Source: an uncultured Flammeovirgaceae bacterium (lineage in GTDB: Bacteria; Bacteroidota; Bacteroidia; Cytophagales; Cyclobacteriaceae). From it: DNA of 6,118 nt. A model generated the notes under the pieces. The model worked only from the letters and a program-made list of their open reading frames with translations. It had not been told where the DNA came from and made no database searches. The stretch is from the NCBI GenBank assembly GCA_946480685.1, contig CAMLLI010000294.1:1-6118 (forward strand), in the 5' to 3' direction. A program made the translations under genes and the position numbers. The stretch's first letter is position 1. Each line of letters begins with the position of its first letter. Below, in pieces: positions 1 to 6,118 of this stretch.

Positions 1-1
1 A

Positions 2-52
2 TCAGGGCGTGTAGATGCTTCGGTGCGCGATGCTGCGCGTAAAGCAGTCTGA
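2..52 (+). CDS. C-terminal end of an upstream gene (partial, 5' end outside window)
   Basis: The second forward frame is open from the window edge and reads SGRVDASVRDAARKAV before a TGA at 50-52. The codons have the purine-first, G/C-ending look of the coding regions further on. The stretch DASVRDAARKAV resembles one helix of a HEAT/PBS-lyase repeat (pattern D..VR.AA..A), so the gene might end in such a repeat, but 16 residues are too few to name a family. The reverse strand is also open here, so the strand call rests on codon character alone. It is followed by more than 400 bases without a gene, so it is probably not in the same transcript as the mannosidases. Confidence 0.4.
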   Translation, partial: SGRVDASVRDAARKAV

Positions 53-128
53 TCAGGTATCCGTTTTTTCATAGGCATTTGGGTTTATTTCCTGAGAGTT
101 AATTTTTCTTATGTCGACTTATTAAGCT

Positions 129-150
129 GTGATCGATCTGCCGCGATCAC
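129..150. repeat. Inverted repeat GTGATCG-N8-CGATCAC
   Basis: Seven-base perfect arms at 129-135 and 144-150 are separated by eight bases. No T-run follows, so it is not a standard terminator. It could be an operator for a dimeric regulator or a chance hairpin. Its distance from the mannosidase start (about 330 bases) makes a direct role in that promoter uncertain. Confidence 0.3.
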
Positions 151-191
151 CTGACGAACCAACTTTAACACCGTGTGTGATATGATCCCGG

Positions 192-224
192 TAAGGTTCA
201 TTCCACGCCCTGCACCTTATTTTT
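192..224 (+). terminator. Possible intrinsic terminator of the upstream gene
   Basis: TAAGGT at 192-197 pairs perfectly with ACCTTA at 214-219. A further C-G and A-U pair is possible just inside after one mismatch. The stem is followed at once by TTTTT (220-224) and another T-run at 227-230. The stem is short and the loop long (about 16 bases), so it would be weak. It lies about 140 bases after the stop of the partial gene at the left edge, which is an acceptable position for ending that transcript before the mannosidase promoter. Confidence 0.35.
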
Positions 225-284
225 CCTTTTCTCAGCGTTTCAGTAATTCGCCTTCTATATAAATATGTAGGTTTTTAACGTCAA

Positions 285-292
285 ATGTTCAT
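285..292. promoter_or_regulatory. Third ATGAACAT-type element, reverse orientation (ATGTTCAT)
   Basis: ATGTTCAT on the + strand is ATGAACAT on the - strand. The match to the reverse complement of the 411-428 dyad extends to ten bases (ATGTTCATAC, 285-294). It lies upstream of the possible promoter boxes, about 125 bases from the main dyad, a spacing that could allow looping. An eight- to ten-base match in A/T-rich DNA can occur by chance. Confidence 0.25.
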
Positions 293-334
293 ACATATAC
301 GCAATATAGAAGTAATTTTTAATTATCAGTCTAT

Positions 335-346
335 TCAAACGTTTGA
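335..346. promoter_or_regulatory. LacI/GalR-type operator candidate, TCAAACGTTTGA
   Basis: This is a perfect 12-base palindrome centred on CG. The core AAACGTTT is the typical half-site arrangement of LacI-family operators (PurR, RbsR, GalR and CcpA-like sites share a CG-centred core). It sits 130 bases upstream of the preferred GH92 start and overlaps the TTTG of a possible promoter, the usual geometry for repression. LacI-family regulators often control sugar-use genes, but no regulator gene is visible, so the assignment is inference. Confidence 0.4.
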
Positions 347-370
347 TTTAATCACAAAAAAATAGATTTT
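342..370 (+). promoter_or_regulatory. Possible Bacteroidota-type promoter for the mannosidase pair
   Basis: TTTG at 342-345 and TAGATTTT at 363-370 resemble the Bacteroidota primary sigma factor boxes (TTTG near -33 and TAnnTTTG near -7; the second box matches in seven of eight positions). The spacing of 17 bases is slightly short for the consensus. Transcription would then start near 375-380, leaving a leader of about 100 bases before the preferred start at 476. Such short motifs arise easily in A/T-rich DNA, so this is tentative. Confidence 0.25.
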
Positions 371-410
371 ACGGCAGAAAACGGCATTGTTTGAATTATT
401 AAAATGTTAA

Positions 411-428
411 TAAGTATGAACATACTTA
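411..428. promoter_or_regulatory. 18-base inverted repeat TAAGTATGAACATACTTA
   Basis: Two perfect eight-base arms (411-418 and 421-428) flank a central AA. It lies between the possible promoter and the preferred GH92 start. The symmetry and length suit a binding site for a dimeric regulator; as RNA it would form a two-base loop, which is sterically poor, so a DNA operator is more likely than a hairpin. Its core TATGAACAT (415-423) recurs at 434-442, and ATGAACAT occurs on the opposite strand at 285-292, which supports a real binding motif. Confidence 0.45.
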
Positions 429-433
429 ATTTA

Positions 434-442
434 TATGAACAT
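434..442. promoter_or_regulatory. Second copy of the TATGAACAT element
   Basis: This repeats exactly the nine-base core of the 411-428 palindrome, 19 bases downstream in the same orientation. That is close to two helical turns, so two bound dimers could sit on the same face of the DNA. The flanking symmetry is weaker here (only ATG-AA-CAT is symmetric). Confidence 0.35.
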
Positions 443-475
443 TTGACTAACTTACACCGTCTTGATTTCAGGACG

Positions 476-3400
476 ATGACCAGAAAGGGTTTAACCATTT
501 TTAGAATGATGAACAGACTACTCTTCTTATTGCTTTTGTCTTTTACAGGTATCGGTTATGCAGCCGCCAATGACATTTGGAGCATTGGTAAGAATGACAA
601 CTCTTCCGCTGATCTGGCGCTGGGCCCCGCGGACTATAAAAAGTTTCTGAGCAAGGACTTCGGTTTTGAAGACCGTTTCTTTTTAATAGGCAGATCAAAT
701 GCCGCTACCGACTTTCCATATGTACTACCCGGCCCCGATGATACATGGGGCGGTACCTGGGGAACATCCGGCTGGCGCACGCATGAGATTAATATTCTGT
801 TCGCACTGAAATCATTACCAGCCGGTGGTCAGTGGAAACTGGTGATCGACCTGGTTGACGCGCATCCACGCAAGTCGTTATTGAAAGTGGGTGTCAATGA
901 TCAGCAGTATGAAAAGTTTTTACTGAAAGGTATATCTGATGCATCGCTCACCGGTGCTGGTTCGGGCGGAGAAAAGATCCTTGAGATTCCACTACGCGAT
1001 GGTGTGATGCATACCGGTGGTAACAACATTACCATTACGGTGCTCGAAGGTTCATGGGTGGTGTTTGATCACATACGCCTCGAAGGTCCCAACGGAGCTA
1101 CACTGGCATTGAATGATGAAGTATTTATCCGCAGTGTAAAACCTGCTTCATATGAATTAAATATAGGAAAGAAAAATGTGCAGCCGTTACTCGTTGATGT
1201 AGAGCACCTGAGTGGCAATCCGCGTATCGAAGTACAAATCGATGGTAAAGCTATATATCAAACAACGTTGGATTCTGCGCGCTATCAGTTGGAAGTATCC
1301 ATGCCGGCAGTTGCCAAAGCAACGAACAGTAAATATAGTATACGGGTAAATGGTAAAGAATTGGAAGCGGGCACCATTCAACGATCGCCCGGTAAACTTC
1401 AAACACTCGCAGACTATGTTGATACGCGCATCGGTACAGCGCACTCACGCTGGATGATTGCACCCGGACCGTGGATGCCGTTCAGTATGGTGAAGCTTAG
1501 TCCGGATAACCAGAACATGGGCTGGCAGGCAGGTTATCAACCTACATTTGAAACCATTGGTACATTCAGTCACATTCACGAATGGACTATGGCCGGCCTC
1601 GGGCTGATGCCCACCAACGGTGCATTGCAGACCAGTGTAGGCGATCAGTTTGATCCCGATTCAGGCTATCGCTCACGCATCGATAAAGCTACTGAAGAAG
1701 CACCACTCGGTTATTATAAAGTATATATGACAGACACACGCATCTGGGCGGAAGTGACAGCCACCGAACGTGCCGGATTTCAACGCTATACTTTTCCAAA
1801 AGATCAGGATGGACGCGTGATGATCGATCTTCATGTACAGGGAGAATACGACTATAAATTGTTAGACATCGAGATTAAGAAAGTAAACGACTATCGCATC
1901 GAAGGCTATAGCCACCAGATCTCACCGCGACCTACGGTGTGGAGCGATGATGCTGACCAGGAATATACTATACATTTTGTAATAGAGTTTGATCAGCCTA
2001 TAAAGAAGATCGGAGGGTGGCTCAACAGCGAACAAGTCGATATCAGCAAGCTGCAAGGCAAGAACCTGAAAGAAGCAGGAGCGTATGTAGAGTTCGATAC
2101 GAAGAAGTCAACTATAGTACAGGTTCGTTCGGGTATATCGCTGGTGAGTATAGCGAATGCCGGAGAGAATCTTGATAAAGAAATCTCGAAGCCTTTCGGT
2201 TGGAGTTATGATGCTGTAGTGGCTAATCAGAAAAAAGTATGGAACAATTACTTGTCGCGCATCGCGATTACTTCAGACAATCGCCTGGAGAAAGTACGCT
2301 TCTATACCAACTTCTTCCGTTCGCTGTGTCGAAATACATGGAGTGATGTAAATGGCGAATGGATGGCAGCAGATGAGACTAAACATAAGTTTACGAATCC
2401 CGACCACCTTGCACTCGGCTGTGATGCCTTCTGGAATACATTCTGGAATCTGAATCAACTCTGGAACCTGGCCACACCGGAGTGGTCATCGAAATGGGTT
2501 AATTCTCAACTCGCTATGTATGATGTAAACGGATGGTTGGCGAAAGGTCCTGCAGGTATGGAATATATACCGGTAATGGTAGCTGAGCACGAAATACCGT
2601 TGATGGTATCGGCTTATCAAATGGGAATCCGCGACTTCGATAAAGAGAAAGCATTCGAGGCCATGAAGAAAATGCAAACTACACCGGCCGGTCCGGTAGC
2701 CGGAGGCTTCGCGGGTAATCGCGACCTGGTGTCCTATATGAAGTATAAATATGTGCCGGTTGATCTCGGACGATTCTCAAATTCACTTGAGTATTCATAC
2801 GATGATTGGACCGTAGCACAATTCGCGAAAGCACTCGGCAAGGAAGCCGATTACAAAGTGTTTGCCGAGCGTGGCGAATGGTGGCGCAATGCCTTTAACC
2901 CGAAGAACGGTTACGCACAACTGCGCGATAGCAAAGGACAATTTACCGAGCCCTTCGATCCGTTTCAGTCTGGTCGCAATGAAGAATATGTAGAAGGTAA
3001 TTCATGGCAGCTCAGCTTCTTTGTACCACAGGATGTACCGGCTATGGCCGATGTGATGGGGCGTAAAGCTTTTGTCGATCGTCTTAACTGGGGCTTTGCT
3101 GCCAGTGAGCCGTGGCGCTATAACGCACCGAACGATCAGTACTGGGATTATCCGGTGGTACAAGGCAATCAGCAATCCATGCACTTTGCGTTTCTCTTCA
3201 ACTGGGTTGATCATCCCTGGTTAACACAGAAGTGGAGTCGATCTATACTGGAAGAATATTATGGCGGTGGGTTAGCCAATGCATATCTCGGTGACGAAGA
3301 CCAGGGACAGATGAGCGCGTGGTTTGTCATGGCATCCATTGGTCTCTTCCAAACGGATGGTGGTTGTCGTGTTGAACCGGTGTATGAGATAGCCAGTCCG

Positions 3401-3628
3401 TTGTATGAGCAGATCGTGATCGACCTCGGTGGTCGCTACGGACGCGGTAAACAGTTTGTGATCGAAGCGAAGAATGCATCACGCAACAATAAGTATATAC
3501 AGTCGGCTACACTCAACGGCAAAACATTAAACTCCTTTAAGTTTCCGGCCAGCGAACTGCTGAAAGGCGGCAAGCTTACCCTGGTTATGGGCGACAAGCC
3601 GAACAAGCAGTGGGGTATTGCGAAGTAG
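476..3628 (+). CDS. Exported GH92 alpha-mannosidase with N-terminal beta-sandwich module
   Basis: The protein is a probable calcium-dependent, inverting alpha-mannosidase that removes alpha-linked mannose from N-glycans or mannan, in the periplasm or outside the cell. Residues are numbered from ATG 476 (1050 aa). The signal peptide (about 1-31) has a basic start (MTRKGLTIFR), LLFLLLL and a GYAAA end; no lipobox is seen. Residues about 33-220 form a beta-sandwich resembling the CBM-like domain III of polysaccharide lyase family 4; 221-310 look Ig-like. The GH92 domain starts at YVDTRIGT (314-321) and continues with FSHIHEW (364-370), CDAFWNTFWN (649 on), VEGNSWQ (839-845; E840 matches the known catalytic acid) and GDEDQGQMSAW (939 on; D940 and D942 match the proposed base pair). 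The family norm is about 700-780 aa; the excess is the N-terminal module. ATG 404 is in frame, but it would place about 35 AT-rich codons and an operator-like dyad before the signal peptide. ATG 506 is also possible. Linkage specificity (1,2; 1,3; 1,4 or phospho-mannose) cannot be read directly, and the +1-site motif is altered (GNQQSMH, 897-903). Confidence 0.93.
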   Translation: MTRKGLTIFRMMNRLLFLLLLSFTGIGYAAANDIWSIGKNDNSSADLALGPADYKKFLSKDFGFEDRFFLIGRSNAATDFPYVLPGPDDTWGGTWGTSGWRTHEINILFALKSLPAGGQWKLVIDLVDAHPRKSLLKVGVNDQQYEKFLLKGISDASLTGAGSGGEKILEIPLRDGVMHTGGNNITITVLEGSWVVFDHIRLEGPNGATLALNDEVFIRSVKPASYELNIGKKNVQPLLVDVEHLSGNPRIEVQIDGKAIYQTTLDSARYQLEVSMPAVAKATNSKYSIRVNGKELEAGTIQRSPGKLQTLADYVDTRIGTAHSRWMIAPGPWMPFSMVKLSPDNQNMGWQAGYQPTFETIGTFSHIHEWTMAGLGLMPTNGALQTSVGDQFDPDSGYRSRIDKATEEAPLGYYKVYMTDTRIWAEVTATERAGFQRYTFPKDQDGRVMIDLHVQGEYDYKLLDIEIKKVNDYRIEGYSHQISPRPTVWSDDADQEYTIHFVIEFDQPIKKIGGWLNSEQVDISKLQGKNLKEAGAYVEFDTKKSTIVQVRSGISLVSIANAGENLDKEISKPFGWSYDAVVANQKKVWNNYLSRIAITSDNRLEKVRFYTNFFRSLCRNTWSDVNGEWMAADETKHKFTNPDHLALGCDAFWNTFWNLNQLWNLATPEWSSKWVNSQLAMYDVNGWLAKGPAGMEYIPVMVAEHEIPLMVSAYQMGIRDFDKEKAFEAMKKMQTTPAGPVAGGFAGNRDLVSYMKYKYVPVDLGRFSNSLEYSYDDWTVAQFAKALGKEADYKVFAERGEWWRNAFNPKNGYAQLRDSKGQFTEPFDPFQSGRNEEYVEGNSWQLSFFVPQDVPAMADVMGRKAFVDRLNWGFAASEPWRYNAPNDQYWDYPVVQGNQQSMHFAFLFNWVDHPWLTQKWSRSILEEYYGGGLANAYLGDEDQGQMSAWFVMASIGLFQTDGGCRVEPVYEIASPLYEQIVIDLGGRYGRGKQFVIEAKNASRNNKYIQSATLNGKTLNSFKFPASELLKGGKLTLVMGDKPNKQWGIAK

Positions 3629-3651
3629 AACGAAACAAAACCTGGCGGAGC

Positions 3652-6118
3652 GTGTCGATCACAAAGTTATTTACAGGCGGTTGCATGATGGTGTTTGCTT
3701 TGCTTTTGGCAGGCACTATATATGCGCAGCAAATTGATATATATACTCCCGTGCCCGCGAATGCGATCACCGTTGAATCGAGCAGTGAATTTCCCGGCTT
3801 CCCGGACGAAGAGACGATCAACGGCAGTGGCATGAAAGGTTATGGCCATATAGCGCACAACCTGGGCAAGACGATGTGGATCTCGCAGGTTTCAGAAACA
3901 TCTATACAGGCCCGACCGCAGACGCGCGCAGGCGTGGTATGGCTGCTCTATACATTCAACAAAGAGCGAAAGCCTGACTTCGTTGAGATCTGGAATCACA
4001 ATCAGCACGATCATACCAATCGCGGCCTTCGTAAAGTATATCTGCAATATTCACGGGACGGAAAGACATGGTATACTTTGAAAGATGGTGATCGCGATTA
4101 CTTTGTGATTCCCGAATCAACCGGTAAAAAAGAAGAGCCTGCCGATTTTCATCTTGACCTTACCGGGATCAGCTTCAAATACTTTTGCGTTACCGCTGAT
4201 AAGCAGGAGGGAAACTATTATCACGATGGTTCGCCTCATGTAGCAGAAGATGCGAAGTGGAAAAATCAGAACATTCATTACTATGGATTGAGTGAGATCC
4301 GATTTTACGAGAAGACTAAACGTGCGCTCAACAGTGTCGCGAAGATTGATGATATCTCATTTATACCCACGCAAGGTTATCGTAAATCACCGGAAGGGCC
4401 GCGCAGAGAGTATAAAGTAAAATTTACAAACCCATTGTATGATGGTGGTACGCTTGAAGTATCATTCGCCGGTAAAAAACTCGTTGAGAAAATTCCAGCC
4501 TCGAAGATGGGATTATACGAAATCACTGCGTTGTTCCCGGCAGGCCTGATGGAAGAAGCTATAGCTGTTGATGTAAGTTTCAGAAGTCGCCAGGGTAACG
4601 TGAAGAAGAATGTAGTAATGGAGGGTGCTCGCAAATGGGAAGTATATTTCCTGCCGCATTCACATTTGGATATAGGATATACTCACCGGCATGAAGATGT
4701 TATGAATCTTCAGTTGCGTAACATCGAACGTGCCGTGATGTTAGCCGAACACACTAAAGATTATCCGGAAGGTGCAAAGTTCAAGTGGAATATAGAAACC
4801 ATGTGGCCGGTAAATGAATACCTTGAGCGCTATAAAAACACAAAGCAGGTGGAGGCATTCAAGTCTGCGGTAAAGGGTGGTCGTGTTTCATTAAACGCCT
4901 CGATCGGAAATATACTCACAGGTCTTTGCAAGCAGGAAGAGATCACGCACTTGTTTGACGATGCACATCGTGTCGGAAAAGAATTGGGCGTGGAGGTGCG
5001 TTCCGTCATGATGTCGGATGTACCCGGGGCGTCATGGGGAATCGTGACCGCTATGGCTGAAAACGGAATGAAGTATTTCTCCATGGCCCCCAACTATGTG
5101 CCGCAACTTGAGACAGGCGGTAGTCGCGTAGGACTCGCACACAAGGAGTGGGGCGACTATCCATTCTACTGGGCATCACCTTCCGGTGAAGAAAAAGTTT
5201 TATGCTGGTCTGCCGGAAAAGGTTATTCCTTCTTTCATGATTGGCTTGCCGGAAAACTTTCTTCCAGTGGACTTGATCCGCTGTGGGAATATCTCAATAC
5301 ACTCGAGGTGAAAGAATTTCCCTATACCTTTTCGTACCTGCGCTATACAGTGCATGGAGACAACGGTCCGCCGGATACGGATATGCCAGACATCATTCGG
5401 AAGTGGAATGAAGTATATGAATATCCGAAGTTTCACATCGGTACAACGGAAGAGTTGTTCACGCGCTTCGAGCAAACTTACGGAGATAAACTACCAACCT
5501 TCAAAGGTGATTTCACTCCGTATTGGGAAGATGGTGCAGCTTCGACAGCAGAGGAGTTGTCGTTGAACCGGTATAATGCCGAACGTCTCAATCAACTTGA
5601 AATTCTTTTGTCGATAACAAATCCCAAGCTATATCCGTCGGAAAGTTTTTATCAGGCATGGCGTAACGTAGCGTTGTTCTCGGAGCATACCTGGGGTGCA
5701 TCAGCAAGTGGTCCTGATCCTGATTCGGAATTTACCCGTGCACTCTGGAAACAGAAACAGGCCTTCGCGCTTCGTGCAGATTCGATAGCTAAACAAATCA
5801 CGCAAACACTATATACGGCTGTTAATGCGAACGAGCGCGGAGAGTATATACAGGTGTTTAATACAAACCTCTGGTCTCGCACCGATGTTGTTACCTTCTC
5901 CACATCACAGGATCTTAAAGGGAAAAAGCTAACAGATGAAAATGGTGATGCGGTAAATTTGCAGAAGACAGGTGAGAACACATGGATGTTCATTACTGCT
6001 GAGGTACCGCCACTTGCTTCGAAAGTATACCGCATCGTTGCGTCCCCTGCAGCTATATACAAAAGTGCGTTTGTTGTTAAGGAAAATTCGTTGTTCAATA
6101 ATCTCATCTCGGTATCAG
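3652..6118 (+). CDS. Exported GH38-type alpha-mannosidase with N-terminal discoidin-like domain (3' end outside window)
   Basis: This is a probable zinc-dependent, retaining alpha-mannosidase; 822 codons are visible and the frame is still open at the last base. GTG 3652 gives MSITKLFTGGCMMVFALLLAG and a cut after TIYA, a proper signal peptide with a lysine before the hydrophobic core; ATG 3685 would lose that charge. Residues about 35-222 resemble a discoidin/F5-8C (CBM32-like) domain (VEIWNHN, LQYSRDGKTW, YGLSEIRFY); 226-325 are an Ig-like spacer. The GH38 catalytic part runs from about 328: PHSHLDIGYT (335-344; H338 and D340 as zinc ligands), SDVPGASWG (455-463; D456 as nucleophile and ligand), HGDNGPPDTD (568-577), GDFTPYWEDG (619-628). 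In the helical middle domain, EHTWGAS (from 678) gives H679 as the likely fourth ligand. From about 735 the C-terminal beta domain begins (VFNTNLWSRT). Family members of this type are about 1000 aa or more. It starts 23 bases after the GH92 stop with no terminator between, so the two are probably cotranscribed. The divergent motifs mean a related non-mannosidase glycosidase activity is possible. Confidence 0.88.
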   Translation, partial: MSITKLFTGGCMMVFALLLAGTIYAQQIDIYTPVPANAITVESSSEFPGFPDEETINGSGMKGYGHIAHNLGKTMWISQVSETSIQARPQTRAGVVWLLYTFNKERKPDFVEIWNHNQHDHTNRGLRKVYLQYSRDGKTWYTLKDGDRDYFVIPESTGKKEEPADFHLDLTGISFKYFCVTADKQEGNYYHDGSPHVAEDAKWKNQNIHYYGLSEIRFYEKTKRALNSVAKIDDISFIPTQGYRKSPEGPRREYKVKFTNPLYDGGTLEVSFAGKKLVEKIPASKMGLYEITALFPAGLMEEAIAVDVSFRSRQGNVKKNVVMEGARKWEVYFLPHSHLDIGYTHRHEDVMNLQLRNIERAVMLAEHTKDYPEGAKFKWNIETMWPVNEYLERYKNTKQVEAFKSAVKGGRVSLNASIGNILTGLCKQEEITHLFDDAHRVGKELGVEVRSVMMSDVPGASWGIVTAMAENGMKYFSMAPNYVPQLETGGSRVGLAHKEWGDYPFYWASPSGEEKVLCWSAGKGYSFFHDWLAGKLSSSGLDPLWEYLNTLEVKEFPYTFSYLRYTVHGDNGPPDTDMPDIIRKWNEVYEYPKFHIGTTEELFTRFEQTYGDKLPTFKGDFTPYWEDGAASTAEELSLNRYNAERLNQLEILLSITNPKLYPSESFYQAWRNVALFSEHTWGASASGPDPDSEFTRALWKQKQAFALRADSIAKQITQTLYTAVNANERGEYIQVFNTNLWSRTDVVTFSTSQDLKGKKLTDENGDAVNLQKTGENTWMFITAEVPPLASKVYRIVASPAAIYKSAFVVKENSLFNNLISVS

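Larger units (their letters stand above)
53..475. other. Intergenic/leader region without a gene
   Basis: No frame on either strand gives a convincing protein here. Base composition shifts from mixed (53-230) to strongly A/T-rich (about 240-460), as expected of a promoter and leader region in Bacteroidota. It holds a hairpin followed by a T-run, a 22-base dyad, a LacI-like palindrome, a possible promoter and three ATGAACAT elements, each listed separately. No tRNA, riboswitch or CRISPR repeat was recognised. Confidence 0.6.

Noticed and set aside
49..56. Palindrome CTGATCAG followed by a T-run at 64-69 as a terminator
   Set aside because: The eight-base palindrome has no loop and overlaps the stop codon, and the T-run is separated from it by seven bases, so it cannot form a normal terminator hairpin.
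191..216. tRNA T-arm-like sequence (GGTTCATTCC)
   Set aside because: No matching acceptor, D or anticodon arms lie around it, and the stem pairing does not fit a tRNA cloverleaf.
378..393. AAAC-N6-GTTT as a second LacI-type site
   Set aside because: The arms are only four bases and the centre is neither CG nor symmetric; it is weak next to the perfect 12-base palindrome at 335-346.
3664..3684. Lipobox-like LFTGGC near the start of the GH38 protein
   Set aside because: The Cys comes before the hydrophobic core rather than after it, and the preceding residues do not fit a lipobox. An ordinary signal peptidase I site (TIYA-QQ) follows the core.
5652..6107. Open reading frame of 151 codons on the - strand
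   Set aside because: It lies wholly antisense to the GH38 coding frame, whose conserved motifs continue through this region. Its translation is rich in Ser/Cys/Ala with no recognisable domain, as expected of a shadow frame. The shorter antisense frames across both genes were rejected for the same reason.
1..6118. Mobile element, CRISPR array, toxin-antitoxin or phage-defence system
   Set aside because: No transposase, integrase, repeat-spacer pattern, terminal inverted repeats or defence-type domains are seen. The window is almost entirely two glycosidase genes and their leader.

Overview
The window looks like part of a carbohydrate-degradation locus from a Bacteroidota bacterium, perhaps a soil or aquatic Cytophagales/Chitinophagales-type genome. 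This rests on the GH92 family (very common in that phylum), exported multidomain glycosidases, weak or absent Shine-Dalgarno sequences, an A/T-rich leader and moderate coding GC. The taxon is an inference; no marker gene is present.

Layout: bases 1-52 hold what is probably the last 16 codons of an upstream gene on the + strand. Bases 53-475 carry no gene. They contain a weak terminator-like hairpin (192-224), a dyad of unknown role (129-150), a LacI-type palindrome (335-346) overlapping a possible Bacteroidota promoter, and a cluster of ATGAACAT elements, one of them inside an 18-bp inverted repeat (411-428). Bases 476-3628 encode an exported GH92 alpha-mannosidase with an N-terminal beta-sandwich module. 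Only 23 bases later, an exported GH38-type alpha-mannosidase begins at a GTG codon (3652). It stays open to the last base of the window, so its C-terminus is missing.

How the genes work together: GH92 (calcium-dependent, inverting) and GH38 (zinc-dependent, retaining) are the two main bacterial alpha-mannosidase families. A same-strand pair with a 23-base gap, both with signal peptides and both with a non-catalytic beta-sandwich plus an Ig-like spacer ahead of the catalytic domain, suggests one transcript that removes alpha-mannose from N-glycans or fungal/plant mannan in the periplasm or outside the cell. No SusC/SusD pair, regulator gene or transporter is visible, so the substrate cannot be fixed.

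The most notable points are active-site changes in both enzymes relative to the family consensus, and the dense set of dyads in the leader of the first gene. I found no RNA gene, CRISPR array, insertion sequence or clear sign of a wholly new system.
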